Origin: Sporomusa acidovorans
Lineage (GTDB): Bacteria; Bacillota; Negativicutes; Sporomusales; Sporomusaceae
Direction: 5' to 3' (one strand)
Assembly: GCF_002257695.2 (NCBI RefSeq)
Contig: NZ_CP155571.1
DNA length: 64,000 nt
Shown here: positions 16,338-24,721 of the stretch, in pieces
Numbering within the stretch: position 1 is the first letter of the stretch
Layout: every line of letters begins with the position of its first letter
Notes under the pieces: generated by a model
The model's database searches: none
Seen by the model: only the letters and a program-made list of their open reading frames with translations
What the model was told of the DNA's origin: nothing
Translations under genes and position numbers: made by a program

Positions 16338-16460
16338 ATGACTATTTACGAAGCATTGACATTTGCGGTTGCATTTGCCACGCTCATGGTATTGGTCACA
16401 ACCAGAAAGAATAACCGCCCCTGTGCTCAAATAGTGGGCGGTTATTTCTTAAATAACTAA
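16338..16460 (+). CDS. Holin-like type I toxin, copy 2, C-terminally extended
   Basis: The first 24 residues equal copy 1 (MTIYEALTFAVAFATL..), but AAGAATAAC replaces AAGAAATAA. One A is lost, the stop disappears and translation runs on through the terminator hairpin to TAA at 16458, giving 40 residues with the tail NNRPCAQIVGGYFLNN. A TATAAT box lies at 16271. The membrane helix is intact, so toxicity may persist, but ribosomes would now enter the region bound by the antisense RNA. Confidence 0.7.
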   Translation: MTIYEALTFAVAFATLMVLVTTRKNNRPCAQIVGGYFLNN

Positions 16461-16533
16461 ACGACGTTTGGGCTAACCGTTTTCCGGTTAGACAGCCTGT
16501 AGGGCTGGCGTGGTTGCAACACGTCAGTCCTTT
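16403..16533 (-). ncRNA. Antisense antitoxin RNA, copy 2
   Basis: Minus-strand promoter TTGCAT (plus 16563-16568), 17 bases, TATAAT (plus 16540-16545), identical in layout to copy 1. The predicted transcript ends at AACCGCC..GGCGGTT (16413-16443). Because the copies differ at several positions, cross-neutralisation is possible but not certain. Confidence 0.68.
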
Positions 16534-16634
16534 TCTTATATTATACCCATAGAAATAAAAATATGCAACCGGCCGGAAAAAAGTCCTGCGTCCTGGAAGT
16601 GGTACGCAAGGCGTGTATTTTTTGAGGGATGGTC

Positions 16635-17792
16635 TTATAAAATAGCCCGGTAAATGGTTTCCAGATCTTGTTGGGATCCCTGGCGGGGGTTGGTCAGGCA
16701 GCAGACATCCTTAAGCGCATTTTCCGCCAGCCCGGGGATATCCTCGGGCTTAAAGCCCCGCAGTTCCGATAGTCTGGCAGGTAATCCGAGATCTTTATTA
16801 AGCTGCTGCACTTGGGCGATGAATTGCCGGGCGCTTGCCTCTGCCGAAAGTCCGGCAGTGTCAATACCGGCCGAGCGGGCAAGGTCCGCGTATTTGGTGA
16901 CGGCGGCCGGCAGGTTATATTCCATGACGGCCGGCAGTAAGACGGCATTGCACAGGCCGTGCGGCAGGTTGTAAAAGCCGCCGAGCTGGTGGGCCAGGGC
17001 GTGTACATAGCCAAGATTGGCATTATTAAAGGCGATGCCTGCCAGGTATTCCGCATAAACCATGGCTTCTCTGGCTTTTACGTCACTCCCGTTTTGATAG
17101 GCCGTACGCAAATTGCCGACAATTAATTCGACAGCTTTAACCGCTTTGCAGTCGGTTACCGGACTGGCATTTGTTGAAACATAGGCTTCAATCGCATGGG
17201 TTAAGGCATCCATGCCGGTTGCCGCCGTCAGGCCGGGGGGCATGCCGATCATAAGCTCGGCATCGCTTACCGCGATGATGGGGGTGACGTGCCAGTCATT
17301 AACCGCCATTTTCACATGCCGTTCCTCGTCGGTAATGACGCAGAACCGTGTAAGCTCACTGCCGGTTCCGGCTGTTGTATTTATGGCAATAAGCGGTGCT
17401 GCCTGTTTTTTCGATTTATTCAATCCTTCATAATGGGCAATCTCACCTTGGTTAGTGGCCAGGAGCGCAATGGCTTTGGCGCAATCGTGGGGAGAACCGC
17501 CGCCGAAGGAGATCAAAAAGTCACAGCCGTTATCGTTAAGCAGTTTTAATCCGTAATTTACCTGGGTAACTGTGGGATTGGGCGAAACGTCTTTATAGAT
17601 GATGTAGAAAATTCCCTCGGCATCAAGTAAATTTAAAAGTTTGTCAATCAATCCGCTGTCGACCAGTATTTTGTCGCTGACAATCAGGGCTTTTCTAAAC
17701 ATCATCGGTTTGATATAGTCGACGATTCGTTCCAGACAGCCTGTACCCAAGATACTAATAGGTGTCATAAAGTATTCGTGAAATTTCTTCAT
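16635..17792 (-). CDS. dhaT: Iron-containing alcohol dehydrogenase, 1,3-propanediol dehydrogenase-like
   Basis: A 385-residue group III alcohol dehydrogenase. FGGGSPHDCAKAI near residue 97 is the NAD(P) loop, and the metal ligands are the Asp in GMDALTHAIEAY and the His residues in THAIEAY, YVHALAHQLGG and NLPHGLCNA. The spacing and NTTAGTGSELTRFCV are close to DhaT, which reduces 3-hydroxypropionaldehyde to 1,3-propanediol with NADH. The pdu operon lacks its own alcohol dehydrogenase (pduQ), so this enzyme could fill that role; it faces away from the cobT riboswitch. AAGGAGGGG precedes the ATG. Other primary alcohols are possible substrates. Confidence 0.75.
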   Translation of the reverse strand: MKKFHEYFMTPISILGTGCLERIVDYIKPMMFRKALIVSDKILVDSGLIDKLLNLLDAEGIFYIIYKDVSPNPTVTQVNYGLKLLNDNGCDFLISFGGGSPHDCAKAIALLATNQGEIAHYEGLNKSKKQAAPLIAINTTAGTGSELTRFCVITDEERHVKMAVNDWHVTPIIAVSDAELMIGMPPGLTAATGMDALTHAIEAYVSTNASPVTDCKAVKAVELIVGNLRTAYQNGSDVKAREAMVYAEYLAGIAFNNANLGYVHALAHQLGGFYNLPHGLCNAVLLPAVMEYNLPAAVTKYADLARSAGIDTAGLSAEASARQFIAQVQQLNKDLGLPARLSELRGFKPEDIPGLAENALKDVCCLTNPRQGSQQDLETIYRAIL

Positions 17793-18126
17793 GGCTCACC
17801 CCTCCTTTTGCATAATTTCTTAAAAGAGTATCACTGTTTTTGCTGTTGCGCAAGGTTTTGGCGCTCTAACCGGGATACATTGGCAAAAAAGTAACAAACA
17901 ATAACAAGTGCTAACTATTTTCTGCGCGGATCTGCGACTTACTAACCTTTTGGCCTTAAGGGACACCTAACCTCTGTTTCCCGCATAAAAAAGCAAGTTT
18001 CTGCAGACAAATATTTTAAAATAGAATTTTATTGATTAAATGCTTTAACTTCTTGCGAATGCGCATAGAATAGCAGGAGAATGATTTTGTCTGTAGAATC
18101 TAATTTAGCAATATATAACTGAATAA

Positions 18127-18353
18127 CGCCACCATACAGGTGCCTCTTAAGGATAAGAGGAGAATAGGGAAGCTCGGAAGGATTGACAAAATCCTTAAAC
18201 GACGCGGTCGCGCCACTGTAATCGGGGAAGAATGCCTTAGTATGCCACCGGCAATCCGGGAAGGCGAGGTGCTCTAACGATCCGTAAGCCAGGAGACCTG
18301 CCTGTTTTGGCTGTTATTTACCTCCGCGCCAGAGGTAGTACCAGAAGGACAGG
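18127..18353 (+). promoter_or_regulatory. Cobalamin riboswitch 2 (uninterrupted sister of riboswitch 1)
   Basis: Starts GCCACCATACAGGTGCC and has AATAGGGAA, CGCGCCACTGTAA and the B12 box AGCCAGGAGACCTGCCTG near 18288. The hairpin AAGGATT-gacaa-AATCCTT is intact here, whereas in the copy at 3181 a 120-base element fills this loop. It controls the CobT-like gene. Confidence 0.93.
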
Positions 18354-18366
18354 ATATGATGGATAC

Positions 18367-18398
18367 TACTCCTAGCCCTTTTGGGCTGGGAGTATTTA
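18367..18398 (+). terminator. Hairpin of the riboswitch 2 expression platform
   Basis: ACTCCTAGCCC-tttt-GGGCTGGGAGT followed by ATTTATATTT, between riboswitch and gene, matching the hairpin at 3546. One G-T pair distinguishes it from the sister. Confidence 0.65.
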
Positions 18399-18434
18399 TA
18401 TTTGGCGCAAAAAAATACAGGAGGCGTACAAAAT

Positions 18435-19469
18435 ATGAATTATCAGACAGAAGTGGACAATTTGGTTGATGGAGCAGCCAAACCGGTAAATAGTTTAGGT
18501 TTGATGGAAAGAATTTTAAAAAAGATGCTATTGGCTTGGGGGACGATGCATCCGGAGATCAAACCCTATCACTTAGTTTTTGCCGCTGATAACGGGGTTT
18601 TTGAGGAAGGGGTGGCCAATTTTTCCCAGGAAATTACCTATCTGCAGGCGCAAAACATGGTCGACGGCCATGCGACAATTAGCTGTTTCTGCCAGGCGAA
18701 CAATGTTCCTTATTCCGTCATTGATATTGGCATCAATAATCCCAAAACGGCCGGTATCAACCGTCGCGTCGCTTGCGGTACCAAAAACTTTATGAAAGAG
18801 GAAGCGATGACACCGGCTGAGTTTGAAAAAGCTTGGCAGATTGGGGAGGAAATGGTTGGTTACGCCATTGATACTAAGGGGGCAAATTTGCTGTCATTTG
18901 GCGAAATGGGTATTGGCAATACCACCACTTCATCGGCTGTGCTGCATGCGATGACCGGAATTTTGCCGGAGTTTGTCGTAGGGTACGGCGCCGGGATTCA
19001 TAATAATGAGGTTACCAAAAGAAAATGTGTTGTGGTAGCCAAAGGTGTCGAACGCCACCGGGAAACCTTCCGCCGCATCGAGGATATTTTGCGGTGTGTC
19101 GGCGGTCTGGACATTGTCGCGATTTGCGCAGGCATGATGGAATGTGCCAAACGTAAGACCCCTTTTGTCATCGATGGCTTTATTACGGCTGTTGCTTTTG
19201 CCTGTGCTTCCAGAATTGACAGACAGGTGGAACACTTTGGCCTGCCTTCCCATATGTCCAAAGAGCCTGGCATGTCTTATGCCATGCTGCTGGGAAATAT
19301 ATTGGCCGAGGATATCCCCATCAGGGCCAATATGGCGTTAGGTGAAGGGACGGGCGCCATCCTCATGATTGGCATACTCAAAACCATGATTTATACCATG
19401 TATAACATGGCTAAACTTTCCGACTTTAAATTAAGTGTTCCGGAAGAACCGCAAGTCGCCGGTATGTAA
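18435..19469 (+). CDS. cobT: CobT-like nicotinate-nucleotide phosphoribosyltransferase
   Basis: A 344-residue protein of the CobT family, which attaches ribose phosphate from nicotinate mononucleotide to the cobamide lower-ligand base. Conserved blocks are LVFAADNGV, GEMGIGNTTTSSA and ALGEGTGAILM, the last holding the catalytic Glu. The lower-ligand region diverges: family proteins usually read EVTxQM..NF..GGAAI, here EITYLQAQNMVDGHATI, so the base may not be dimethylbenzimidazole. Start 18435 is chosen for AGGAGGCG upstream; an earlier in-frame ATG lies within the leader hairpin. Regulated by riboswitch 2; the PocR kinase gene follows 100 bases downstream. Confidence 0.82.
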   Translation: MNYQTEVDNLVDGAAKPVNSLGLMERILKKMLLAWGTMHPEIKPYHLVFAADNGVFEEGVANFSQEITYLQAQNMVDGHATISCFCQANNVPYSVIDIGINNPKTAGINRRVACGTKNFMKEEAMTPAEFEKAWQIGEEMVGYAIDTKGANLLSFGEMGIGNTTTSSAVLHAMTGILPEFVVGYGAGIHNNEVTKRKCVVVAKGVERHRETFRRIEDILRCVGGLDIVAICAGMMECAKRKTPFVIDGFITAVAFACASRIDRQVEHFGLPSHMSKEPGMSYAMLLGNILAEDIPIRANMALGEGTGAILMIGILKTMIYTMYNMAKLSDFKLSVPEEPQVAGM

Positions 19470-19568
19470 TTCAGTTGCGCTAAAGCTATTTCATAAGGCA
19501 GCAGGAATTAAAGACGGCAATAGCAAATATCCCTAAGAACCTACTCCAATTTTGCAGGGGGATATTTT

Positions 19569-20780
19569 GTGGGTAACTACAACCGGTTTACTTTAGATGA
19601 AATAGTAAATACGCAGATTTTACAGGAGATTCAGGATAAGTTTTCCGAAACTACCGGTATAGCAGCTGTCATTGTTGATGTTGACGGCAAACCTGTGACT
19701 AAACCGAGCAAGTTTACTGATTTTTGTACCTATGTGCGGTCTTCACCGGAAGGCTTGGCCCGCTGCATGGCATGCGATGACCGCGGGGGCCGCAAAGCAA
19801 TAGAACAGCAGCGCCCTTTCATTTATCGCTGCCATGGCGGGTTGACAGATTTTGCCGCGCCTATTATCGTGCAAAATCAATATTTGGGCGCTTTTTTGGC
19901 CGGACAGGTTGTATCGGACCAAGCTTTTGACACAAAACAGGAAATGCTCAAGCTCTTAAAGCCGGTTTCCAGGGAAGAAAATGTTTTGGCAATCTTGTTC
20001 GACAAAGTGGCTGTCGTACCGGAAAAACAACTCAAAGCCGCCGCCGATCTTCTCTATGTTATGGCTAGTTATATTGTGGAAATGGGGATCACCAATGTTG
20101 TTCAAAAACAGTTAATGGCAGAAATGCAGGCTAAGGCAGATTTGGAAAAATTGCTGCGGGATACTGAATTTAAAGCGCTTCAATCGCAAATCAATCCGCA
20201 TTTTCTATTTAATACACTCAATACGATTGCCCGTTTATCTTTGCTGGAAGGGGCGGAACGTACCCAGGAAGTTGTGCATGCGCTTTCTGATTTGTTGCGT
20301 ACCAATTTGCGCGATATAGCCGAAATGCGTACTCTGGCGGAAGAAATCAAATCAATGGAGGATTATTTGACGATTCAAAAGGTGCGGTTTGGTGACCGGA
20401 TTCAGGCTGTCATTGACATTCATCCTGATTTAATGAAAACTTCTATTCCCACGCTGAGCGTGCAGCCTTTAGTGGAAAATGCTATTATCCACGGGCTGGA
20501 ACCCAAAAAAGACGGCGGGCATATTTTTATCAAAGGGTACCGAGAACCTGACCGGAATGTGATTGTCATTGCCGACTCAGGGGTCGGCATGCCCGCAGAG
20601 ACAATGGACAGCATTTTTCGTTCGGAGGCGCGTTCACGCAAAAGCCATACCACAGGTTTGGGGATCATTAATGTCCACAAACGGATTCAACACTACTTTG
20701 GTGAGGAATATGGTTTGCATATAGAAAGTAAAGTCGGCGAGGGTACAACAATTTATATAAATTTGCCCTCTTGTTACTGA
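19569..20780 (+). CDS. PocR-domain sensor histidine kinase
   Basis: A 403-residue soluble kinase. Residues 9-175 form a PocR sensory domain, with Cys53, Cys66, Cys69 and Cys88; a short coiled coil follows, then a LytS/YesM-type kinase with His211 in QSQINPHFLFNTL and an ATPase domain (VENAIIHGLEP, DSGVGMP, GLGIINV). PocR domains are found in regulators of propanediol and glycerol use and are thought to bind small diols. No membrane segment, so it senses a cytoplasmic signal. GTG start after GCAGGGGG. It pairs with the response regulator 92 bases downstream, and both precede the pdu operon. Confidence 0.88.
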   Translation: MGNYNRFTLDEIVNTQILQEIQDKFSETTGIAAVIVDVDGKPVTKPSKFTDFCTYVRSSPEGLARCMACDDRGGRKAIEQQRPFIYRCHGGLTDFAAPIIVQNQYLGAFLAGQVVSDQAFDTKQEMLKLLKPVSREENVLAILFDKVAVVPEKQLKAAADLLYVMASYIVEMGITNVVQKQLMAEMQAKADLEKLLRDTEFKALQSQINPHFLFNTLNTIARLSLLEGAERTQEVVHALSDLLRTNLRDIAEMRTLAEEIKSMEDYLTIQKVRFGDRIQAVIDIHPDLMKTSIPTLSVQPLVENAIIHGLEPKKDGGHIFIKGYREPDRNVIVIADSGVGMPAETMDSIFRSEARSRKSHTTGLGIINVHKRIQHYFGEEYGLHIESKVGEGTTIYINLPSCY

Positions 20781-20872
20781 TGATATATTGCGCATTAAAC
20801 AAGTTTGCAGGAGCAGGCGGGTGGTATGTGCAAAATATTTAGTACATTGTATATAAATAAGAGGAGACAGCT

Positions 20873-22504
20873 ATGAATACATTGTTGATTGCCGATGATG
20901 AACAACTGGAACGGCAGGCTCTACGTTTTATTATTGAGAATAATTGCCCGGATGTACGCATAATCGCCGAAACCGGCGACGGCAAAAATGCTGTGGCTAT
21001 TAGCACAGAAGAGAAACCCGATATTGTGCTCATGGATATTCGTATGCCTGAACTGAACGGCCTTGAGGCGGCGCGGGCAATTCGGGCAGTGCTGCCGGAC
21101 ACAACGATTGTCATGCTTACGGCTTTTGATGAATTTAACTATGCGAAAGAGGCTTTGTCCCTAGGAGCGGCCGAGTATTTGCTCAAACCGTTGCGGCCTA
21201 AGGATTTATTGCAGACTTTAAAGACGGTTACGGAAAAAATTGAGCAGCGCAAGCGCAAGGAGCGGGAAGAGGCTGAACTTAAAAAAAATCTTGATCAAGC
21301 CATGCCTTTTATTAAAAATTCATTTATTTATGATGTAATTTCCGGTAAAGTGACTGATTTGGATAATTTTCGCGATCGGGCAGGTTTTTTGGGGATTAAA
21401 GCCGATTCCGGCGTAATATTGGTCGCCAATATTGATAATTTTAAACAATTGACCAGCAGGACATCAGAACTGGAAAAACAAATGGTAAAGCAAAAAGTAT
21501 ATCAGCATGTCTGTGAAATCGCCGGCAAAGAAATGCTGGTTGTGCCTTTCGGCGGCGATGAAATTATCATTTATATTGGCTATGCGGGCGAAGCCAGTCC
21601 GGAGCAGGTTGCCCAGGAGGTACGGGATATTGCCGGGAGAATACGGGACGATATAACACAGCTGGGGATCAGTGTAACCATCGGCATTGGCCGCTATTAT
21701 ACGGATCCGCTGCAGATTCACAAATCTTACCTGGAGGCAGTCAGCGCCGAGCAGCAGAAATTTTATATAGGCGATAATCAAATTATTCATATTGATGATG
21801 TGCCGCATTTAAGTATGATCTCCTTCCGCTATCCTTTTAACTATGAGCGTAATCTTTTGGATAAAGTCCGCTGTGGCGAACGGCAGCAAGCCAAAGAGAT
21901 TCTGCGGCAGCTTTTGCATGAAATCTTTACGGCTAAAGCCAGCATCGAGACGGTAAAGGCGTGTGTTCTGGAACTGCTGATTGTACTTTCCAGAGCGGCG
22001 GTAGAAGGGGGAGCCAATCTTGAGCAGCTCACCCTGCTTAATTTTAAGTGTATTAACCATTTAACGAGTTGCGCCGACAGGGAAGAAGTACGTCAGTGGA
22101 TTCTCGATTCCCTGGACCAGTTCATGGATAATATGCTGGAGAACCGCAGTAGTATGAATGTAAGGCTTATTAACAAAGCCTGCACGTATATAACGAAAAA
22201 TTTCCATAAGAGCATTTCTTTAGAGGAAGTTGCCCAGACGGTTCATTTGAGTCCCTATTATTTCAGCCGGATTTTTAAGGCGGAAAAGGGCTGTAACTTT
22301 GTAGAATTTTTAACTAAAGTCCGAATTGATAAAGCTAAACAGATGCTGAAAAATCCGGATCAAACAGTTGTGCGTGTGGCTGCTGAGGCCGGGTACCAGG
22401 ATGCCAGCTATTTTTGCCGGGTTTTTCGCCAGGAAGTCGGGATTACACCCAATCAATACCGTACAAGATTAAAAAACAGCAAGGCAGCCGACACTACTGT
22501 ATAG
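20873..22504 (+). CDS. YesN-type response regulator with AraC DNA-binding domain
   Basis: 543 residues in three parts: a receiver domain (acidic Asp8/Asp9, phospho-acceptor Asp55 in VLMDIRMPE, Lys in YLLKPL), a central domain with a degenerate GGDEF-like fold (PFGGDEIIIYI near 225) and a C-terminal AraC helix-turn-helix pair from about 440 (ISLEEVAQTVHLSPYYFSRIF, VAAEAGYQDASYFCRVF). The partner is the PocR kinase immediately upstream. By position it should activate the microcompartment operon that starts 300 bases downstream. ATG after AGAGGAGA. Target sites are not proven. Confidence 0.87.
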   Translation: MNTLLIADDEQLERQALRFIIENNCPDVRIIAETGDGKNAVAISTEEKPDIVLMDIRMPELNGLEAARAIRAVLPDTTIVMLTAFDEFNYAKEALSLGAAEYLLKPLRPKDLLQTLKTVTEKIEQRKRKEREEAELKKNLDQAMPFIKNSFIYDVISGKVTDLDNFRDRAGFLGIKADSGVILVANIDNFKQLTSRTSELEKQMVKQKVYQHVCEIAGKEMLVVPFGGDEIIIYIGYAGEASPEQVAQEVRDIAGRIRDDITQLGISVTIGIGRYYTDPLQIHKSYLEAVSAEQQKFYIGDNQIIHIDDVPHLSMISFRYPFNYERNLLDKVRCGERQQAKEILRQLLHEIFTAKASIETVKACVLELLIVLSRAAVEGGANLEQLTLLNFKCINHLTSCADREEVRQWILDSLDQFMDNMLENRSSMNVRLINKACTYITKNFHKSISLEEVAQTVHLSPYYFSRIFKAEKGCNFVEFLTKVRIDKAKQMLKNPDQTVVRVAAEAGYQDASYFCRVFRQEVGITPNQYRTRLKNSKAADTTV

Positions 22505-22601
22505 TAGCCAATAAAAAAAGAAATAACAATAACCTTAAAAAAAACAACAATAAATTACTATTGTGATTTTTTGTATCATACGGTATTTCAACAATTGCGA
22601 A

Positions 22602-22629
22602 AAAGACTGTGTTAAAACAGTCTTTTTTT
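22602..22629 (+). terminator. Terminator after the response regulator
   Basis: AAGACTGT-gttaaa-ACAGTCTTTTTTTG is an eight-pair hairpin with seven T, 100 bases after the stop codon. It separates regulator and pdu operon transcription. Confidence 0.85.
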
Positions 22630-22800
22630 GTTTTGATTCGCAAAAACAATAAAATCGAACAAATAAGTCCTATATGGTTTGAAACCGCCAATATGCCTAA
22701 AAACTATTCGATTATGGAACCTCGCAAATATGTCCTGTGGTAACGCAAGTTCATCTCAAGGTAAAGATACGAAAAAATCTAATTATTATGAGGAATTGAA
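22630..22800 (+). promoter_or_regulatory. Upstream region of the pdu operon
   Basis: The AT-rich stretch contains two similar words, ATTCGCAAAAACAAT near 22635 and CCTCGCAAATATGTC near 22722, spaced about 88 bases apart in the same direction. They are candidates for the AraC-type regulator's sites. I could not pick a convincing sigma-A promoter, as expected for an activator-dependent operon. Confidence 0.35.
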
Positions 22801-23169
22801 ATGACAACAGAATTGCGAGGTAGGGTCATGCTCCAAGAAAAACCGAGAGTGGTCCAGGAATATGTACCAGGCAAACAGGTGACATTAGCTCATCTTATTG
22901 CTAATCCCAAAAAAGAGTTGTGTGAAAGACTGGGTATTTTGAATTCAGGAGCGATTGGTATCCTAACCATCACTCCCTGCGAAGCAGCGATTATTGCAGC
23001 GGATACGGCAACAAAAACGGCAGCCGTACAAATCGGTTTTATGGATCGCTTTACCGGTTCTGTGGTAATTACCGGCACGGTTTCGGCTGTTGAGGCAGCC
23101 CTCAAACAAGTGGTTAACCTGTTGGCCGAGGGACTTGGGTTTTCGGCAACAAAACTGACAAGGTCATAG
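22801..23169 (+). CDS. pduU: Microcompartment shell protein PduU/EutS type
   Basis: 122 residues with the circularly permuted BMC fold: RVVQEYVPGKQVTLAHLIANP is typical of PduU/EutS, followed by GAIGILTITPCEAAIIAADTATKTAAV. These proteins form hexamers with a small beta-barrel over the pore and make part of the polyhedral shell. It is the first gene of the operon, as eutS often is in eut loci. ATG 22801 has only a weak GAGGAATTG site; an internal ATG at 22828 would cut into the fold less plausibly. Confidence 0.88.
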   Translation: MTTELRGRVMLQEKPRVVQEYVPGKQVTLAHLIANPKKELCERLGILNSGAIGILTITPCEAAIIAADTATKTAAVQIGFMDRFTGSVVITGTVSAVEAALKQVVNLLAEGLGFSATKLTRS

Positions 23170-23172
23170 CGG

Positions 23173-23604
23173 ATGATTATGCTGGTCGGGCCCGTAGGCG
23201 CGGGCAAAACATCACTCATTAATGCGATTCATAACGATTGCCGCAAGGCGGAAAAAACATCCAGCATCTGCTTTACCGACGGAGCCATTGATACACCGGG
23301 CGAATACGCGCAAATGCCGCGCTTTTATTCGGCATTAGCCGTAACGGCCACAAGCGCGAAGCTGGTTCTCATGATTCAGGATGCCACCGATCGCCGGATC
23401 ACACTTCCACCCGGATTTGCCGCTATGTTTCCGCGGCCGGTAGTGGGAGTAGTTACCAAAATAGATGCCCCTGGCGCTGACCAGGAAAACGCCAGGCTGC
23501 GTCTCCTGCAAGCGGGCATACAAGAACCTTTCTTCTATGTTTCCGCTCACACGGGGGCGGGTTTGGAGAAATTAACAGAATATCTCGCACGAAAGGAGGT
23601 GTAA
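23173..23604 (+). CDS. pduV: PduV/EutP GTPase-like protein
   Basis: 143 residues of the EutP/PduV family of small P-loop proteins. The Walker A motif GPVGAGKTS is at residues 6-14, DGAIDTPGEY supplies the switch region and VVTKIDAPGA the base-recognition motif. PduV binds the outside of microcompartments and is linked to their movement; EutP has been reported to act as an acetate kinase. It is separated by three bases from pduU and three from the next shell gene, so translation is coupled. Confidence 0.85.
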   Translation: MIMLVGPVGAGKTSLINAIHNDCRKAEKTSSICFTDGAIDTPGEYAQMPRFYSALAVTATSAKLVLMIQDATDRRITLPPGFAAMFPRPVVGVVTKIDAPGADQENARLRLLQAGIQEPFFYVSAHTGAGLEKLTEYLARKEV

Positions 23605-23607
23605 ATT

Positions 23608-23883
23608 GTGAGCGAAGCGTTAGGTATGATTGAAACAAAAGGACTGGTAGGTGCTATTGAAGCTGCCGATGCTATGGTAAAAGCCGCGAATGTTATTCTG
23701 ATAGGCTATGAAAAAATCGGGTCTGGCTTGGTTACCGTGATGGTAAGGGGTGACGTTGGTGCTACCAAAGCAGCTGTTGATGCAGGTGCCGCCGCCGCCA
23801 GAAATGTAGGAGAAGTGGTATCTGTCCACGTAATTCCTCGTCCCCACACCGATGTTGAAAAAATTCTTCCTACTGTTAAATAG
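23608..23883 (+). CDS. pduA: Hexameric BMC shell protein PduA
   Basis: 91 residues, a single BMC domain: ALGMIETKGLVGAIEAADAM at the N-terminus, the pore-loop region KIGSGLVTV and the end VHVIPRPHTDVEKILP. PduA hexamers form the main shell facet and the substrate pore. GTG start with AAAGGAGGTG upstream. A second, nearly identical shell protein is encoded at 30492; the two differ mainly at both ends. Confidence 0.93.
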   Translation: MSEALGMIETKGLVGAIEAADAMVKAANVILIGYEKIGSGLVTVMVRGDVGATKAAVDAGAAAARNVGEVVSVHVIPRPHTDVEKILPTVK

Positions 23884-23907
23884 CCATAATTTTGGAGGTG
23901 TAATTAT

Positions 23908-24699
23908 ATGCAAGACCAGTTGATTGAAAAGGTCATGGACGAAATTAAGAAGCGGATGGAGACAGAAACTGCGGCCGCTCCCGCCCAGGAGGCCGAAAAG
24001 GCGGCCTGCAACCCGGGAATTACCGAATTTGTTGGTACCGCCATTGGCGACACTGTGGGTTTGGTTATTGCCAATGTCGATCCGATGCTGCATGAAAAAA
24101 TGAAACTTGATCCGAAATTTCGTTCGATTGGTATTCTTGGCGGCCGTACCGGTGCCGGCCCGCACATCATGGCTGCCGACGAAGCCGTAAAAGCCACGAA
24201 CACGGAAATCGTCACCATCGAACTGGCGCGCGATACCAAAGGCGGCGCCGGTCATGGCTGCTTGATTATTTTCGGTGCGGAAGAAGTTTCCGACGCCCGG
24301 CGGGCTATTGAAGTTGCCTTAAAAGAATTGAACCGCACCTTCGGCGACGTCTATGGCAACGATGCCGGCCATATCGAACTTCAATACACGGCGCGCGCTA
24401 GTTTCGCCATTAACAAAGCGTTTGGCGCGCCCATTGGCAAAGCGTTTGGCCTGATCGTAGGCGCTCCGGCCGCTATCGGTGTATTAATGGCCGATACTGC
24501 CGTAAAGACCGCCAGTGTCGAGGCAGTTGGTTATGCCAGCCCGGCAGGCGGCACGTCCTATTCCAACGAGGTTATTCTCCAAATCACCGGTGATTCCGGC
24601 GCTGTGCGTCAGGCTGTACTTGCAGCCAAGAACGTAGGTAAAAAGGTATTAGAAGCTATGGCGGGCCCGGCTTCGTCCACGACAACGCCATATATCTAA
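23908..24699 (+). CDS. pduB: Trimeric tandem-BMC shell protein PduB
   Basis: 263 residues with two fused BMC domains, forming pseudohexameric trimers. Landmarks are EFVGTAIGDTVGLVIANVD, GGRTGAGPHIMAADEA and the second half from about residue 150 (YTARASFAINKAFG, IGVLMADTAVKTA). The N-terminal extension MQDQLIEKVMDEIKKRM is amphipathic; in PduB such an extension links the enzyme core to the shell. GGAGGTG upstream of ATG 23908. Confidence 0.93.
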   Translation: MQDQLIEKVMDEIKKRMETETAAAPAQEAEKAACNPGITEFVGTAIGDTVGLVIANVDPMLHEKMKLDPKFRSIGILGGRTGAGPHIMAADEAVKATNTEIVTIELARDTKGGAGHGCLIIFGAEEVSDARRAIEVALKELNRTFGDVYGNDAGHIELQYTARASFAINKAFGAPIGKAFGLIVGAPAAIGVLMADTAVKTASVEAVGYASPAGGTSYSNEVILQITGDSGAVRQAVLAAKNVGKKVLEAMAGPASSTTTPYI

Positions 24700-24721
24700 A
24701 AAAAACAGGGGTGAATTTGCG

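Larger units (their letters stand above)
16136..16588 (+). repeat. Type I toxin-antitoxin cassette, direct repeat copy 2
   Basis: Second copy of the cassette at 13985-14427. Promoters, the hairpin over the ribosome binding site (CCCCTTCC..GGAAGGGG, with a different loop) and the antisense promoter are conserved; the toxin frame has lost one base near its end. Confidence 0.85.

Noticed and set aside
22690..22800. Sigma-54 promoter for the pdu operon (TGGAAC..TCGCAAAT)
   Set aside because: The -12 element and spacing do not match TGGCAC-N5-TTGCW, and the regulator is AraC-type, not an enhancer-binding AAA+ protein.
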